In this document: piece by piece, positions 12,355 through 25,115 of the stretch
Position numbering within the stretch: the stretch's first letter is position 1
How the letters are laid out: each line of letters begins with the position of its first letter
DNA from: Xiphophorus maculatus
Taxonomy: Eukaryota > Chordata > Actinopteri > Cyprinodontiformes > Poeciliidae
Assembly: GCF_002775205.1 (NCBI RefSeq)
Contig: NC_036454.1
Location: forward strand, 5,461,882 to 5,525,881
Length of the DNA: 64,000 bases
Direction: 5' to 3'
Notes under the pieces: generated by a model
The model's database searches: none
What the model saw: only the letters and a program-made list of their open reading frames with translations
Told to the model about the DNA's origin: nothing
Made by a program: the position numbers and the translations under genes

Positions 12355-13140
12355 GCCATTTTGGTAAATGTTGTAAACACAGTGCTGAACACTGATTTCC
12401 ATGAGCTCCATCCATATCACAAAACCTGGTCTATACAAAATACTCAAAACAATGTGGTATTTTGAAATTTATATTTTTAATATAAAGTAAAAATATTATA
12501 GTTTAATAATGTTATGGCTTAGCAAGGCTCACATTTCTCTTGTACACTAAAACTGCACATGAATTTTCAATTCAATGTTCAATGGGTTAAAAAGAAAAAT
12601 AAGTAAAAAAAAAAAAAGATAATTTATTTTCCAGAAAAGCAATTTAACATAAGACTACTACAAAAGGTATGTGGTAAATCTCAAGAGTCAAGTTTCAACC
12701 TTTGAATCAAATTACTAAAATATAAACTTTTCAAAGATATTTTAAGTTATTGAGACCCACCTGTATGTAGACCTTTATGTAGACACCTCACCTATAGTAG
12801 ATCAAATACAATAAAATACTGTGCAGCTATTACAATTGCCTACTTAGATTAAAAATAACTTTCCCGCTTAATGATTTAAAGGTAATGTACATATAGATAA
12901 GATGTTTTTTAAAATGTGCGAACATTTCAATAGGTGTGATGAAATGTTGATCTTCTCTGTAAGTGGGCTACATCGACCAGGCCCATTATATCCTCTATTC
13001 AACATACTGAAACGCATATTAAAACCTCCAAAGGATTCATTTTCATGTTTAAAAACATTAGTTCTCATCTGTTCCTGAATGCATCACCGATTTTTGGATT
13101 AAAGGTCTAATCCAGATGACAGTTGATTAAATCCTTAATG
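12355..13140. repeat. Copy A of a duplicated segment (copy B near 39.07-42.24 kb)
   Basis: Ordered matches to copy B include CTCCATCCATATCACA, TATGTGGTAAATCTCAAGAG, TATTTTAAGTTATTGAGACC, ATACTGTGCAGCTATTA, AAATGTTGATCTTCTCTGT and AGGCCCATTATATCCTCTAT. Copy A is uninterrupted and shows the state before insertion. It could be a local duplication or two copies of one dispersed repeat. No coding sequence is seen in it. Confidence 0.8.
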
Positions 13141-13744
13141 AACATTACTAGTGGTTGATACTATCAATAATATACTATTTGAATTTTTGCTTTAATAGAT
13201 TTGATTAAAGTACTGCTTTTTCTGATTTGTAATTTCAGGTGACTACTTGGAAGTAATTAATGTTGCCTGGCTAAAGATGTCAAACCTCAGAAGTAGAAAC
13301 CCAGGAGGATCAGGGTAAAAGAAAGTTTTTGTATGTCAATTATTAGGATTATTAGCTACAAAGAGAGAGAGTTGTTCATGGTTTCCTTCAATTGGATCTC
13401 TTTATATTGCTTCAATATGATAGGGAGTTCTAAAAACCATCTGTCTTTGCTACAATATTACAATCCTCTTACATGACAATCAAGTATTAATGGACAAAAC
13501 TTGCCTAAATTAAATAAATCATGTTGATGTTTATGCAGGTTTTTTAACTACATGTTTATGCTGTAAATGTATTCAGATTCTTTTTAGGTGGATCTATGAA
13601 AGACCTGCTCTGCTGTCTGCAACATTTTATCCAAAATCCTCTCAAACCACCAAGCAGAGCAGTAGAGTGAACAGGGTGGACAGAAAAGTCCTTCTGCTCA
13701 CTAGCACTTAGTGACTGAAATATTTAGTAAGTATATGTACATGT

Positions 13745-13875
13745 ACCTGCGACAGACTGGAGACCTGTCCAGAGTGACCCCGCCTCTCGCCTAGAACGTT
13801 AGCTGGAGATCAGCACCAGCAGCCCTCCTGACCCCATTAGGGACAAGGGTGTTAGAGGATGGATGGATGGATGGA

Positions 13876-13930
<55 letters not shown>

Positions 13931-13990
13931 ATGGATGGATGGATGGATGGATGGATGGATGGATGGATGGATGGATGGATGGATGGATCT
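13745..13990 (+). mobile_element. SINE 3' part with (GGCT)n/(GGAT)n tail
   Basis: GCGACAGACTGGAGACCTGT through CAAGGGTGTTAGAGGATGGA is the 3' half of the tRNA-derived SINE seen fully at 39486-41946. Its tail has grown into (GGCT) then (GGAT) repeats at 13856-13987. The tRNA-like head is missing here. Confidence 0.75.
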
Positions 13991-14099
13991 TACAGTCTAA
14001 AATTGTCTGAATTGTTGTACATCATCCTATTGGTGGACCAGAGCGTTTCTCTCTAGCCAATGAAAAGTTCAGTTTTATAAAACCATGAAACATTTATCT

Positions 14100-14262
<163 letters not shown>

Positions 14263-14489
14263 GAACCAAGGGTCTGATTCAGAACACCTAAACAATTTTA
14301 AGAAGGGTAATTGTTGTTTGGTTTGTTTGTTTGTTTGTTTGTTTTTATTTTGTGCATGTGAACGTTCATGGCAGTTCTGGTGTAAATATCTCTTAACATT
14401 GTATTTTTAAGCAGTGGCTGGTTTTTAAATGCTGACTTTGCCTTGATTTATTATTATTATGAATGTCTGCTGAAAACTACTGTTGATTG

Positions 14490-14690
14490 ATTGTTTGGTT
14501 GATAGCGACATTGGTTCAAATCCCCAGCCTTTCAGTATTTTCTGAATGTTCTCCCAACCAATGAGTGGGTTCTCTCTGGGTACTCCTGCTACAGTCCACA
14601 AACATTCCTGCTTAGTTAACTAATCTCTAAATTGTCCTTTGGTGTGGGTTAGCATGTCCTTTGTTTCTACCAGTAATAGACTTCAAGTAG
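14490..14690 (+). mobile_element. Degenerate SINE fragment (5' to middle part)
   Basis: GGTTCAAATCCCCAGCCTTT resembles a B-box region. It is followed by GAATGTTCTCCC, GGGTTCTCTCTGGGTACTCC and CTCTAAATTGTCC, the same order as in the SINE at 39486-41946 but more diverged. It precedes the plaat gene. Confidence 0.55.
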
Positions 14691-15848
14691 ACTTAAAAAA
14701 AAGAAATTGTTTGTATGTACTTGTCATATATTTTTTAAAATGTACATTTAAAATGAAGCATAATGTTAGTAATATATCTAATTAAAAATTAAAGTATTTT
14801 CTAGACAAAATACACTTTCAGAAAGTGTATCAAAATATATTTTTAAAACATGTATTAGAAGCATCTTGTTAAAAATTAATTTATTTTACATTTTTAATAT
14901 AATCTTAATAAGTATATTCACTTGATGACATGCTAAAAATGTGGCTAAAAAAACACAGCATGCTTAACACACACTTTAATATATTTTTTTTTGTCACCAG
15001 GCTGATTCTGAAATAACTCATTTCTGTAGATCACAGCCTACTACTCTCTGCCGAAGAAATCAAACATATTTACTGACTTCCTCTGCTTTATCATTAAAAA
15101 ATATCTATGTACAGAGATAATTTTTTTTAATTAGAAGAAATTAATGTTTCATTATTATGTTTCAGGTGGATCACACAACACAATGTAATGACTTCATGTC
15201 CTGCAGGTGACTGAGGAATCTCTCTTAATCTCCTGGGTGTGATCATTATCTTTGCCAGTATCTAAAGAAATGCATCTTTCTTTCAGCTGACGTTTAGTTT
15301 TCATGTCATATCCTGTCCACAGATTTCATAGAAAGCAAAGATAAAATTCATAACTTGAGTTTCTGAGATCAAGAATCCTACATAGGTAGAAAAAGTATTT
15401 CATATTAATCAGTAAAACAATTTAAAAACATTGTGTAGTTCGGTTCAGGGTAGAGTCATAACAGGTTATGTTACTTTTTGTTTTTCTCATTTTTGAGCCA
15501 CACCTGGATTTAGTTGAAAGGCTTTCATATTTTGTATTTATTGTGATTATCTCAGGGTGAGGTGAAGACACAGAGCTGGACAGGTGAGCAAAACATCACT
15601 CTGAACTTATTATTAAATCAATTTAATGTTGGCAAAGTTAGAAAAGTGATCTTTTGTATTTTAGATTATACAGATTCAGTGAAAAGTTGAGAAAGCTTTA
15701 AAGAAACTTAAAGTTCCCATACATATTTCTTTTTAAAAACTTTGTGAATGAGGACAAGTTTGCTCTTATAAATCTTTGATTTTCTTTTAAAACACTTTCT
15801 TTTGACTTGTTCAACCAGATCTTTCTCCTCAGTTTGACGCCACAGATC

Positions 15849-18800
15849 ATGGACTCTACGGGAAGCCGTAAGTTTTATTTAAATATTCTGGTTTGTTTTA
15901 TTTCTCTTGTATAAAACTTAGAGAAAAGTTACATCATATTTTTTCTGTAGTGTTACAACTCCCTCATCCTGCTAATATAAATTTAATTTTATCTAAGATT
16001 TAGTATAATGCAATGCTTAACTTGGACATTTTCTTTTAAAATGTTCAATCCTTTTACAGAAGAACCTGCAAAGGAACCAATCACTGACAAGGTGAGAAAA
16101 ATTATTTCCTGTTTTGATTTTTCAGTTTATAATTTCTAACATGTTCCGTGTGTACCGACAGCAGCTGGTTGGGGTGAAGTTTTAAAGCTGCAACTTAAAA
16201 ATATTAAAGATGACATTCAGTCTCAACATGTAAATGTTGTCATCAATCATGTGAGTTTAATCCAGGATGATTTATTGTTGCGGTCAGACAGAAACTTGAA
16301 ATCTCGTTTTCTTCACTTTTAATATGAATTCATGCTACGTGCTTTTCTGATGATTTTCGCTCAGTGTTTACCAGAGGACACAGAGACAGATGTGAAGATT
16401 AATCATTAATATAGTTTTCACTAGAAAGCAAAGATAAAGAGGAGGTAGAAAGTTTTTCCCTAGCAGAATCACAGAAATAAGATCCATTAGGTTTTTTCAG
16501 CTTTACTATGAGGTCCAGCATCCTGCAAACCCCAGATCCACCACATGAGGGCAGCATTCCCTTCTCAGTGTGCAGAGCGGTTCCGATGGCTGGTAGTGAT
16601 AATCATATTAGTGCCACATATCTGTATATTTTAAAAAATGATTCTGTTCACCTGCACATACTTAGGATTGTATATTTCTATTTTGATAATGGCACATGAA
16701 CTGATTATGTTGTAGTCTTGTTCAGTACATTTTTATCATTAATCTTGGTTTTTATATATTTTTAAAACTATTTGGTATTTTGTGTAAACTGGCTTTTAAA
16801 TCTGAATTTCCGCTCTGTTTGATAATAAAGGTAATTTCCTTTTCTTCTGCTGATTTCTATCTGGTGAGCTGAACCAGAGAAACGTCTAAAATCCAACGCT
16901 GGCTTAAACATGTTTAACGTAAAGGTTTGTTTAGAAGGTCTGATGTGTCTAAACTTACCTCAAAAGTTTAAAATCTAGATTTTATGAACATTAATCTGGT
17001 TCATATTAAAACCCATAAGGTTTGGCTTAGTCTCTTAAATTTGTCCAACATTAATGTAAATAAGCCATCAACATTTGATCCCATTTCGACCATTCTCAGC
17101 CATGCAGACACAAAAGTAGAACAAAACACGCTTAGGCCCAAAAGCACTAAGTGAGCTTGATGTGGCTTCTTCAATGTTGAATATGTTTTTAATACTGTAA
17201 GACAAATAGCAGAACTTCAGTGAAGGAGACATTCTGATCATGAAATAGTTTTCTTTCTAGTTAAGAAAGAAAATGTGCAAACTGCAAATGAAACCGTGGA
17301 GCTAAACTACCAGCAGCCTGAGAGACAAAGGTTAAAATGATAATAATAGAAATTATTCTGTTTGCCGTTTTCTTCCTTTAAATCTCAGAACGGAGATGAA
17401 CCGAAGCCTGGAGACCTGATTGAGATTTTCCGCAACGTCTATGAACACTGGGCTGTGTACGTTGGTGACGGCTACGTCGTCCATCTGCTGGGACCGGACG
17501 GTGAGTCCAGTCCAAACTGGTGCTACCAGAACAGAAACCACTTTGTTTCAAGGCCACATTCACTAAAACACTCTGCTGTTCACTGAGAAGAAGAGTTTAT
17601 ATGAATCTTGTTACAGCTAAAAACATCAAACTGCAGCCCAGAAAATATCAGAACACCCTTAAACTAAACCCGAGTCAAACTACCATCAGAACCAGAACCG
17701 TTCTCATTCCATAAACATTTTCCTGTCATTTGGTTTCTGTTTGAAGGAAATTTCTCGTCGTTCAGCACCATCAACCTTCCAGTGGGGAAAAACAACATTC
17801 TGAAGCAGAAGCTGCTGGAGGTGGTTTCCTCAGACGAGTGGCACATCAACAACAACATGGACCAGGAGAAGCAGCCGCGCCCCGCCCACGTCATCGTGGA
17901 ACAAGCCAACAAACTCGTCGGCACAACTCGATCGTACAACGTTGTCGACTACAACTGTGAACATTTTGCCACTGAGTTGCGCTACGGAGCCGCCGAGTCC
18001 CAGCAGGTACGTCTGATGGAGACCAAACCGGAGAATATGAAGGACAGATGGAGTTTCTGAGCAGGAGGAAAACTACTTGCTGGAGCCAAAACCTGATTCT
18101 TCACCAAAGGTCCGTTTAGTCAGTTCTTAGGAACATTTCGTAGTCTCAACCTCTAAATCACATGTATCAAAGTCAAGGCCTGGGGGCCAAATTTGGTCCA
18201 CCATAGCTTTATATGTGGCCCTTAGGCTCTAAATTACATCGATAAGTTCCTCCAGCTTTTCACAAATCTGCAAAATTCACATAAAATCCACAGATCCACA
18301 CATTTTTTCTGATTTTACTGCAATTTCTTCTCAAAAATTGCTGTAAAATCTTTGAGTAGTCACTTAAACTCAAAGACATTCAGTTTAAGTGACTTAATAA
18401 AAAATCCCATTTAACATCATGCAATGACGGAAATATTGTAAACATTTCTTACAAATATTTCTAAGTTAGCACCACAAAATCTGTGATTCTGATTGCACAA
18501 AAACGATCACAAACTCCTTGATGGACTGATCAATGTGAAAAGAAGTTCAATATTATTTGACACTGAAACAAACACCTACTTCTTGATATTTTAACAGTTT
18601 AATGGGTTTTATCAATACATTCTGGCACAACCGGCCCTTTAAGAACATTCAGACTTTTGATTTGGCTGAAAATAAAAAAGAGTTTGACATCTCTGCTGTA
18701 AATGCTCCAGAAATGTAGAGTAGTCAAACTTAAAATGAGATTTAAACACAGTTAAAGGCTTACTAAAACGTTTACTGTCGGAGACTGAGAGACTCATGAA

Positions 18801-19762
18801 AAACACAACACGGGACTTTTCAAACGTGGACTGAACTGTTTGAACAGAAAGAGATTTTGTCTAAAACCATCTATGACGTCTTCACTACAAAAACACCAAG
18901 TCTTGGCCAAGCTTTTAGTGCAAATATCTTAGAACACTTAAAATATGACAAAACTAACTTACAAGTAACTTTTCAACAAAATATAGGAGCTTGTCAATTT
19001 CTTGATGAAAAAGTATTAGCTCTGTTTCAATTACGATGTAGAAAAATGTCTGCCCGTTGAACTAATGCTTAAAACAAACTCCTATATCTTGCTGAAAAGT
19101 TACTTGTAAGTTATTTTAGTCTGATTTAAAGTGTAACAACATATTTAGAAAGTAGACAAAAAACTTTGTAAAATTGTTTTTGCAGTGCAGGATGTTGTCT
19201 TAGTAGCTAACCGTTCTTTAAACGTCTCCTCAGCGTTCTCCCTGACCTGCTGCTGCCTTCCTCTGTATCCGTGATGCTTCTTCTTCTCTCATGTTCTCTA
19301 AGGAATCTCTGAAACCAGAACATCTGCAGTCATACTGAGATGAAATCACACACAGCTGGATTCTGGTTACTAACAAAGAGACTTTTGTAATGGTTTTATT
19401 TTGGGTTACTAGAGTAAAGGGGGTGAACACAAATACACACCAGTTTTCAAAATTGTTTGTTAAATATTGTAAACACCAGGTATTATAACTGTCCTCTACT
19501 CTGTGTCGGTTTAGATCACATAAAATAAATAGAATACACTGAAGTCTCTATAAGGTGATTAAACGTCACCAAGCCGTTCAGACTGTTAGAAGGGAGTGAA
19601 AAGTTTCTCCGAATGCGTTGGATTGATCTGTTCCTCTCTCTTCATTTCCAGGTAGAAGATGCTCTGAAGATCGGACTTGGTGTGACTGGAGTCTCTTTAG
19701 CTTTGGGAGTCGTGATCGTAGCTTTGCTAATCTGGAAGAATAACCAGTCAACCAGTAACTGA
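15849..19762 (+). CDS. plaat: PLAAT/HRASLS-type phospholipase A and acyltransferase, 5 exons, 177 aa
   Basis: Coding exons 15849-15867, 16060-16091, 17389-17500, 17747-18006 and 19652-19762 join in phase to 534 nt. A probable non-coding first exon ends near 15580 (CTGGACAG before GTGAGC). The protein has the LRAT/NlpC-P60 fold signature: [10 protein letters not shown], then [14 protein letters not shown] with His37 and His49, then [13 protein letters not shown] with Cys125. Their spacing fits the PLAAT His-His-Cys triad. A C-terminal hydrophobic segment (about 151-171) with KNNQ after it fits a tail anchor. PLAAT enzymes release fatty acids from phospholipids or transfer an acyl chain to phosphatidylethanolamine on organelle membranes. 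The acidic and polar 17-residue N-terminus before the domain is slightly long. I cannot assign which PLAAT paralogue this is. Confidence 0.92.
18170..18697. mobile_element. Interspersed repeat in the last plaat intron
   Basis: It starts TATCAAAGTCAAGGCCTGGG with GGGGCCAAATTTGGTCCACC and ends near AAAAAGAGTTTGACATC, giving imperfect terminal inverted similarity (GTCAAAC-type ends). A fragment of the same kind occurs at 655-735. It contains a small hairpin (AGTCACTTAAACT / AGTTTAAGTGACTT, near 18356-18396). No open frame. Confidence 0.5.
18882..19187. mobile_element. Palindromic MITE-like element, ends CACT(G/A)CAAAAAC
   Basis: Both halves mirror each other: AACTAACTTACAAGTAACTT on the left and AAAGTTACTTGTAAGTTA on the right. 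Terminal sequences are CACTACAAAAACACC and GTTTTTGCAGTG. It sits in the plaat intron before the last coding exon. Other copies lie at 53398-53790 and 63825-63996. The near-full-length inverted symmetry suggests a fold-back DNA element. Confidence 0.7.
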
Positions 19763-20394
19763 CAGTGAGAATCTATTCTGAATTATCTAGACACATTTTA
19801 GGTTATTAAACTGTTTTAGTTTCATCCTGACGATGGAAACAACAAATTTCTGATTTTTAATGGTCTATTTGTTACTGCTGATTCAGGAGTGATCAATCAT
19901 AGCTGTGATAATAAAAATGAAGTACATTAAATATTAAACATTTATTTCATCTTCTTGTTTTAATTTTGAGGAATGACTCTGGCTCTTTCTAAGTCAACTT
20001 AACTCCCATTAAAATATCTGAACATGTTGCCACTACTGCACCGACCTATTTTAACCTGCAGGAGGAGCGTGACCTCATCAGTAAGGTGTACAGCAATTTG
20101 TGCATTTTAGTGATTTTCTAACACCTAAACAAATGTCTACATGTTACTCAGACATAAGCTGGGAGATAAGATGTACTATGAAGTGTACAACAATTATATA
20201 TTCAATGAATCAATAAATTATTCTTTAAAAAGTTTATTTCAATAACTTCATCACTAAACAAAACACATTAGATTAGTTCCATATAAGCTGATGTTTTCAA
20301 ACCTTTATTTCTGGTAATTATGAAGATTTTCTGTTTGCAGCTAAATATACAAGATATATAAATTGAAATACTACATCAGACAAATAAAACGAAC
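19763..20394. other. plaat 3' UTR and spacer
   Basis: AATAAAAATG at about 19910 could serve as the plaat polyadenylation signal. Beyond that no exon or repeat is recognisable before the zinc-finger block on the other strand. Confidence 0.4.
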
Positions 20395-21100
<706 letters not shown>

Positions 21101-21423
21101 TTCCTGTTGATGCCACTGTAATTCTGTGGGACCAAATCAGGAGAGACAGTGAAGGAAATATAGTAAAATATTACATCATAATTATACAAGACAGGATGAA
21201 AGATTTTCCATAACATCTTGTGGGAGGAGGGAGACAAAGCTTTTTCAATACATAAGTTCTGCTTTTGCATTGTTAGCTAAAAGAACACATACAGTCTTGT
21301 TTTGGTTGGGGGTAACTTACTCCAGATTTAGTAACTTTAAACATATTTTAGGAGATCCAATGTTGTGCAGATTTACAATCACAGACAGACAGACACTGAA
21401 GCAGGAGATCAAAATGTATCAAT

Positions 21424-22676
21424 AGGCCTGTCGCGATAAACGATAAATCAATTAATCGTACGATAAATTAAAACTATCAACGTCATTTTAATTATCGGCA
21501 TTATCGTCTCTTCCGGCCTTTTTCTCTTTCTGTTAATGACACTGAATGAAAAAAAGGCTCAACTCCAGTGCTCTCCCATAGACTCCTCCCTTCCTCATTT
21601 CCTCAGTGTAAAGCCCAGCGCACACTACACGATCTTAGAGCTGTCGGCCGATTTTCAAAATCTGACAGGCCACACATTAGCCGACAGAAATCCTAGGTAT
21701 AACGGTTCAATCCTGCCGTGTGGTGTCCAACAATGGGCACAAAATAATGGCTGCAAGTTCAGTTAACTAATTTTAAAACCAGGCATTAATCAATGCTTTA
21801 CTACAATCTACCTGCAATGCATGTGGCTAGTGTCAGTCCTGACTGAATGAAAATCATTATAACCTATTTACGTCACGTTAAAGAAGAACAGCTGAAAAGT
21901 TACCGGGTTTATCAACTGCGGTAGGAATTTAGCTCCAACTCCTCCCCTTGTCATTTCTGTATTCGTTGCACAAAATGTTGAATAAACATTAATGTTGTTA
22001 TCATCTCCGATGTCCGCTGGACTTCGGGTTGCTCCGTGTCAGCTGTTTGGGATTCCCCTCAGTAATTTCCCCTCAGAAAACATGGAGGAGAATCCGCGCT
22101 TTCTGATTGGCTAACTGTCACATTCAACAGGCTGCGTTAAGCTCCCAGTCGGGGAAAACCCCTGATTTAGATCGGGGCGGCAACGAGGATCTACCGTAAC
22201 ACACCACACAATCTTAGAAAGACCAACGTTCTAAGATTGTTGTAAGGGAAAAAATACGAGCAAAAATCATGTAGTGTGAATTATTGCATCGTGTAGTCGG
22301 ATGTGCCCATCTTCTCTATTTAAATCTAATTATTACTGAAGGGCAACATAATATACAGACTTCATAATCTGTCCTCTTTTGGTTGAATGCAGTATTTATT
22401 TACACTTTGGTTTTATGTTTAGGTTTTTTTCAAATAAATTTTTTGTTAATGGAAACTGAGAATTAATTTTGTTTTTGGTTGTTTTGTTTATCAGTTCGAG
22501 TGTTTAGTGTTCTTTTGGAAAAAAAAGTGTATCTATCTTTGGCAGGAAATCACATGCATTATTACATAATTTCCATTACATCAGTGTAAAAAGGTATTCA
22601 AACAATATCGTTTATCGAAATAATTTTTGAGACAATTAATCGTTCAGCAAAATTTGTCATCGTGACAGGCCTATGT
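21424..22676 (+). mobile_element. hAT-like DNA element left of the array (complete ends)
   Basis: The left end is ATAGGCCTGTCGCGATAAAC and the right end, reverse-complemented, starts ATAGGCCTGTCACGATGACA. Both ends are followed by CGATTAATT-type sequence. About 1.25 kb, without an evident transposase. Its right half (from about 22190) is repeated at 37290-37843 on the far side of the tandem array. Confidence 0.7.
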
Positions 22677-22860
22677 ATATACGTATATATATATAGTATA
22701 TATACTGTATATACAGTATATATACATATATACTGTATATACAAATATATATATATGTATATAGATATATCTTTTGATTGCTAGATGGATAGATATATCA
22801 ATTTATATAGAGTAATGATAATAATAATTAATAATAATAATAATTATTATTATTATTAAC
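22677..22860. repeat. (TA)n-rich block at the array's left edge
   Basis: TATA/GTATA repeats, then ATATCTTTTGATTG and AATAATAATTATT runs. The right part corresponds to the end of the (GATA)n block of the other units, so the array begins around 22760. Confidence 0.7.
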
Positions 22861-23239
22861 ATCCATCCATCATAAACGCATTAAATCTTTTTAGATAGTG
22901 ACAGGAAGCCGGAGCGCCCGGAGAGAAACCTGCAAACAGGATGTTAACTTTTGATAGTTTATTCACAAAATTCAATGTTTCCTCCTCTAGAAAATCAGCT
23001 TTGTTGTTTTGGAGATTAGTGGCAGGAGAAACCATTAGGTGGGATTTTCTGTGGAGTTTGGCGTTTCTCTTCATGTGTTTGCTTCTCATTATGAATCCCG
23101 CTTTTGTACACATTTTCTTGAGAACAGGTTCAGAAAGGTTTAATAACTGAGAACGATTTCTGAACCTGTTGGGAAACTTTTACAGAGGTTGTCCTCTACA
23201 GAGGACGTCTTTATGGCAGCTGGAATCTGAGGATAATCT

Positions 23240-23735
23240 GTTTGTTCATCATAGAAAACCTCACAATCTAGATCAGTTTTTCTTTTAGGGAATCAGTAAA
23301 ATCTGGTCCCAAAGTTTTTCCTCTCTTTCTAACAGTGAGCTATCCAATTCGGGGCAGTTTTTCTTTTGGGAACAGTTCACAATCTGGTCCCAAAGTTTTT
23401 CCTCATTGTCAGAATTACGTACTTGGTCTGGGGCAGTTTTGTCTTTGTTAACAGTCTTTCTGCTGCTCCTCTGCTGCTTCCTGTGTGTTAAGTCTGACGC
23501 TCCGTCTGAGGAACTTTTGCATTCAGAGACCCTGGAGGATGCGCCATTTCTCGATGTTTTCTCTGAACACACCGGAGATGAAATAGTGGAAGAAACTTCC
23601 CCAGCCGGGTCAGCTTGAACTCTGGGAACCGTTGGAAGCCCGTCCCAAAACAAATCTCTGTCAACATCCGGGGAGCTTGAGAAACGACTCTGACTTTTGA
23701 CATGATGTCATCTGTGACCTCATCAGTGAGGTCAC
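23240..23735 (-). pseudogene. Array unit 1: 5'-deleted remnant of the array gene
   Basis: It keeps FWDGLPTVPRVQADPAGEVS, the serine-rich middle and two EKLWDQI repeats. The first coding part, including the hydrophobic N-terminus, is absent: the sequence jumps from the first WDGLPTVP repeat directly to the upstream palindrome at 23715-23734. It also lacks the segment corresponding to ADLKAQALR. No usable start is visible, so this copy is taken as dead. Confidence 0.8.
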
Positions 23736-24154
23736 TGTGGTTCTGAGGCAGAGTCCTGCTTCTGATCGTTGCTATGGGAGCGGTCAGATAAGTTCTGCCT
23801 GATTCAAACTGAAATAATGACCAAATATTTAATAAGTAATGTTTTTTCCATTTATTTAACATGAATTGAATAACATTAGATTTCTACCTTGGTTTTCTGT
23901 ACCTGCTGCCATATAAATTGTCTTTATCCATTATTAATTTGGTTCTGGCAGGAAATTGTTCAGATTTTATAAACATTTGCAAAATAAAATTTTCTCTAAT
24001 CTTTGTTAACTCTCTGTTAATGATAAAATTTTATATATTTTATACTACCTTGTTCTGAAATTGTTAATATCAGTAATGATGTTATTTGTTGCACAACTAA
24101 TATTAGTATTGATTAAATTCAGATCTTAAACAAATGAATAGAAAGGTATCACAT

Positions 24155-24450
24155 ATGTAGATAGATAGATCGATAAATAGATCTATAGATAGATCTATTT
24201 ATCGATCTATCTATAGATCTATTTATCGATCTATCTATATCTATATATAGATAGATTGATCTATCTATAGATCTATATAAATATATATATATATATAGGT
24301 CTATATATCTATATACATAGATATATAGGTCTATATATCTATATATATATCTATATACACGTAGATATAGATATATATATATAGATATATCTTTTGATTG
24401 ATAGATGGATAGATATATCTATTTATATATAGTAATGGTAATATTAATAA
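24155..24450. repeat. (GATA)n/(TATC)n palindromic block between units 1 and 2
   Basis: Interleaved GATA and TATC runs with TCGATAAATAGATC-type palindromes. Equivalent blocks lie at about 26535-26790, 28795-29060, 31565-31830 and 34025-34290. Each copy differs slightly in repeat number. They can fold back on themselves and may promote unequal exchange. Confidence 0.9.
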
Positions 24451-24499
24451 CAATAATAATTATTTTTATTATTAACATCCGTTATAAATCACACTAAAT

Positions 24500-24660
24500 C
24501 TTTTTGGACTGTGGGAGGAAGCCGGAGCGCCCGGAGAGAACCCACATATGGACATGGAGAACCAGAAAACCCCATGCAGACAGAACCAGGCTGGGATTCA
24601 AACCCAGGACTTTCTTACTGCAAGGCAGCAGTGTTACCCACTGAGCCACTGTGCAACACT
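24500..24660 (-). mobile_element. SINE head in array unit 2 (tRNA-like, minus strand)
   Basis: On the minus strand it reads CAGTGGCTCAGTGGGTAACA (A-box TGGCTCAGTGGG), then GTCCTGGGTTTGAATCCCAG (B-box GGTTTGAATCC), then TGTCTGCATGGGGTTTTCTG and GGGTTCTCTCCGGGCGCTCC. This is the 5' part of the SINE seen at 39486. It is cut off just after the CCTCCCACAGTCC motif and joined to array spacer. Copies in the other units: about 26870-27030, 29127-29285, 31903-32062 and 34362-34520. Confidence 0.85.
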
Positions 24661-24814
24661 GATGTTTTATTCACACCAAAGGAGAATTTAGAAACTAATT
24701 AACCAAACAGTGATGACTTTAGATTGTGGCAGGAAGCCGGAGCGCCCGGAGAGAAACCTGCAAACAGGATGTTAACTTTTGATAGTTTATTCACAAAATT
24801 CAATGTCTCTTCCT

Positions 24815-25054
24815 CTAAAAAACAGCTTTGTTGTTTTGGAGATTAGTGGCAGGAGAAACCATTAGGTGGGATTTTCTGTGGAGTGTGGCGTTTCTCTTCA
24901 TGTGTTTGCTTCTCATTATGAATCCCGCTTTTGTACACATTTTCTTGAGAACCGGTTCAGAAAGCTTTAATAACTGAGAACGATTTCTGAACCTGTTGGG
25001 CAACTTTTTGCAGAGGTTGTCCTCTACAGAGGTCGTCTTTATGGCAGCTGGAAT
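24815..25054 (-). CDS. Possible second exon of the array gene, unit 2
   Basis: An open frame beginning after a TATCCTCAG acceptor-like site encodes IPAAIKTTSVEDNLCKKLPN and then a basic stretch (KKMCTKAGFIMRSKHMKRNA) ending NNKAVF. It lies 62 bp beyond the stop of the main frame, in another frame. It joins in phase 0 to the GTAAGT donor inside the main frame at about 25852. Units 3 and 4 keep it open (27426-27070; 29681-29442). Units 5 and 6 lose one base in it and would end early. It could equally be untranslated 3' sequence. Confidence 0.3.
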   Translation of the reverse strand: MPAAIKTTSVEDNLCKKLPNRFRNRSQLLKLSEPVLKKMCTKAGFIMRSKHMKRNATLHRKSHLMVSPATNLQNNKAVF

Positions 25055-25115
25055 CTGAGGATAATCTTTTTGTTCATCATAGAAAACCTCATAATCTAGA
25101 TCAGTTTTTCTTTTG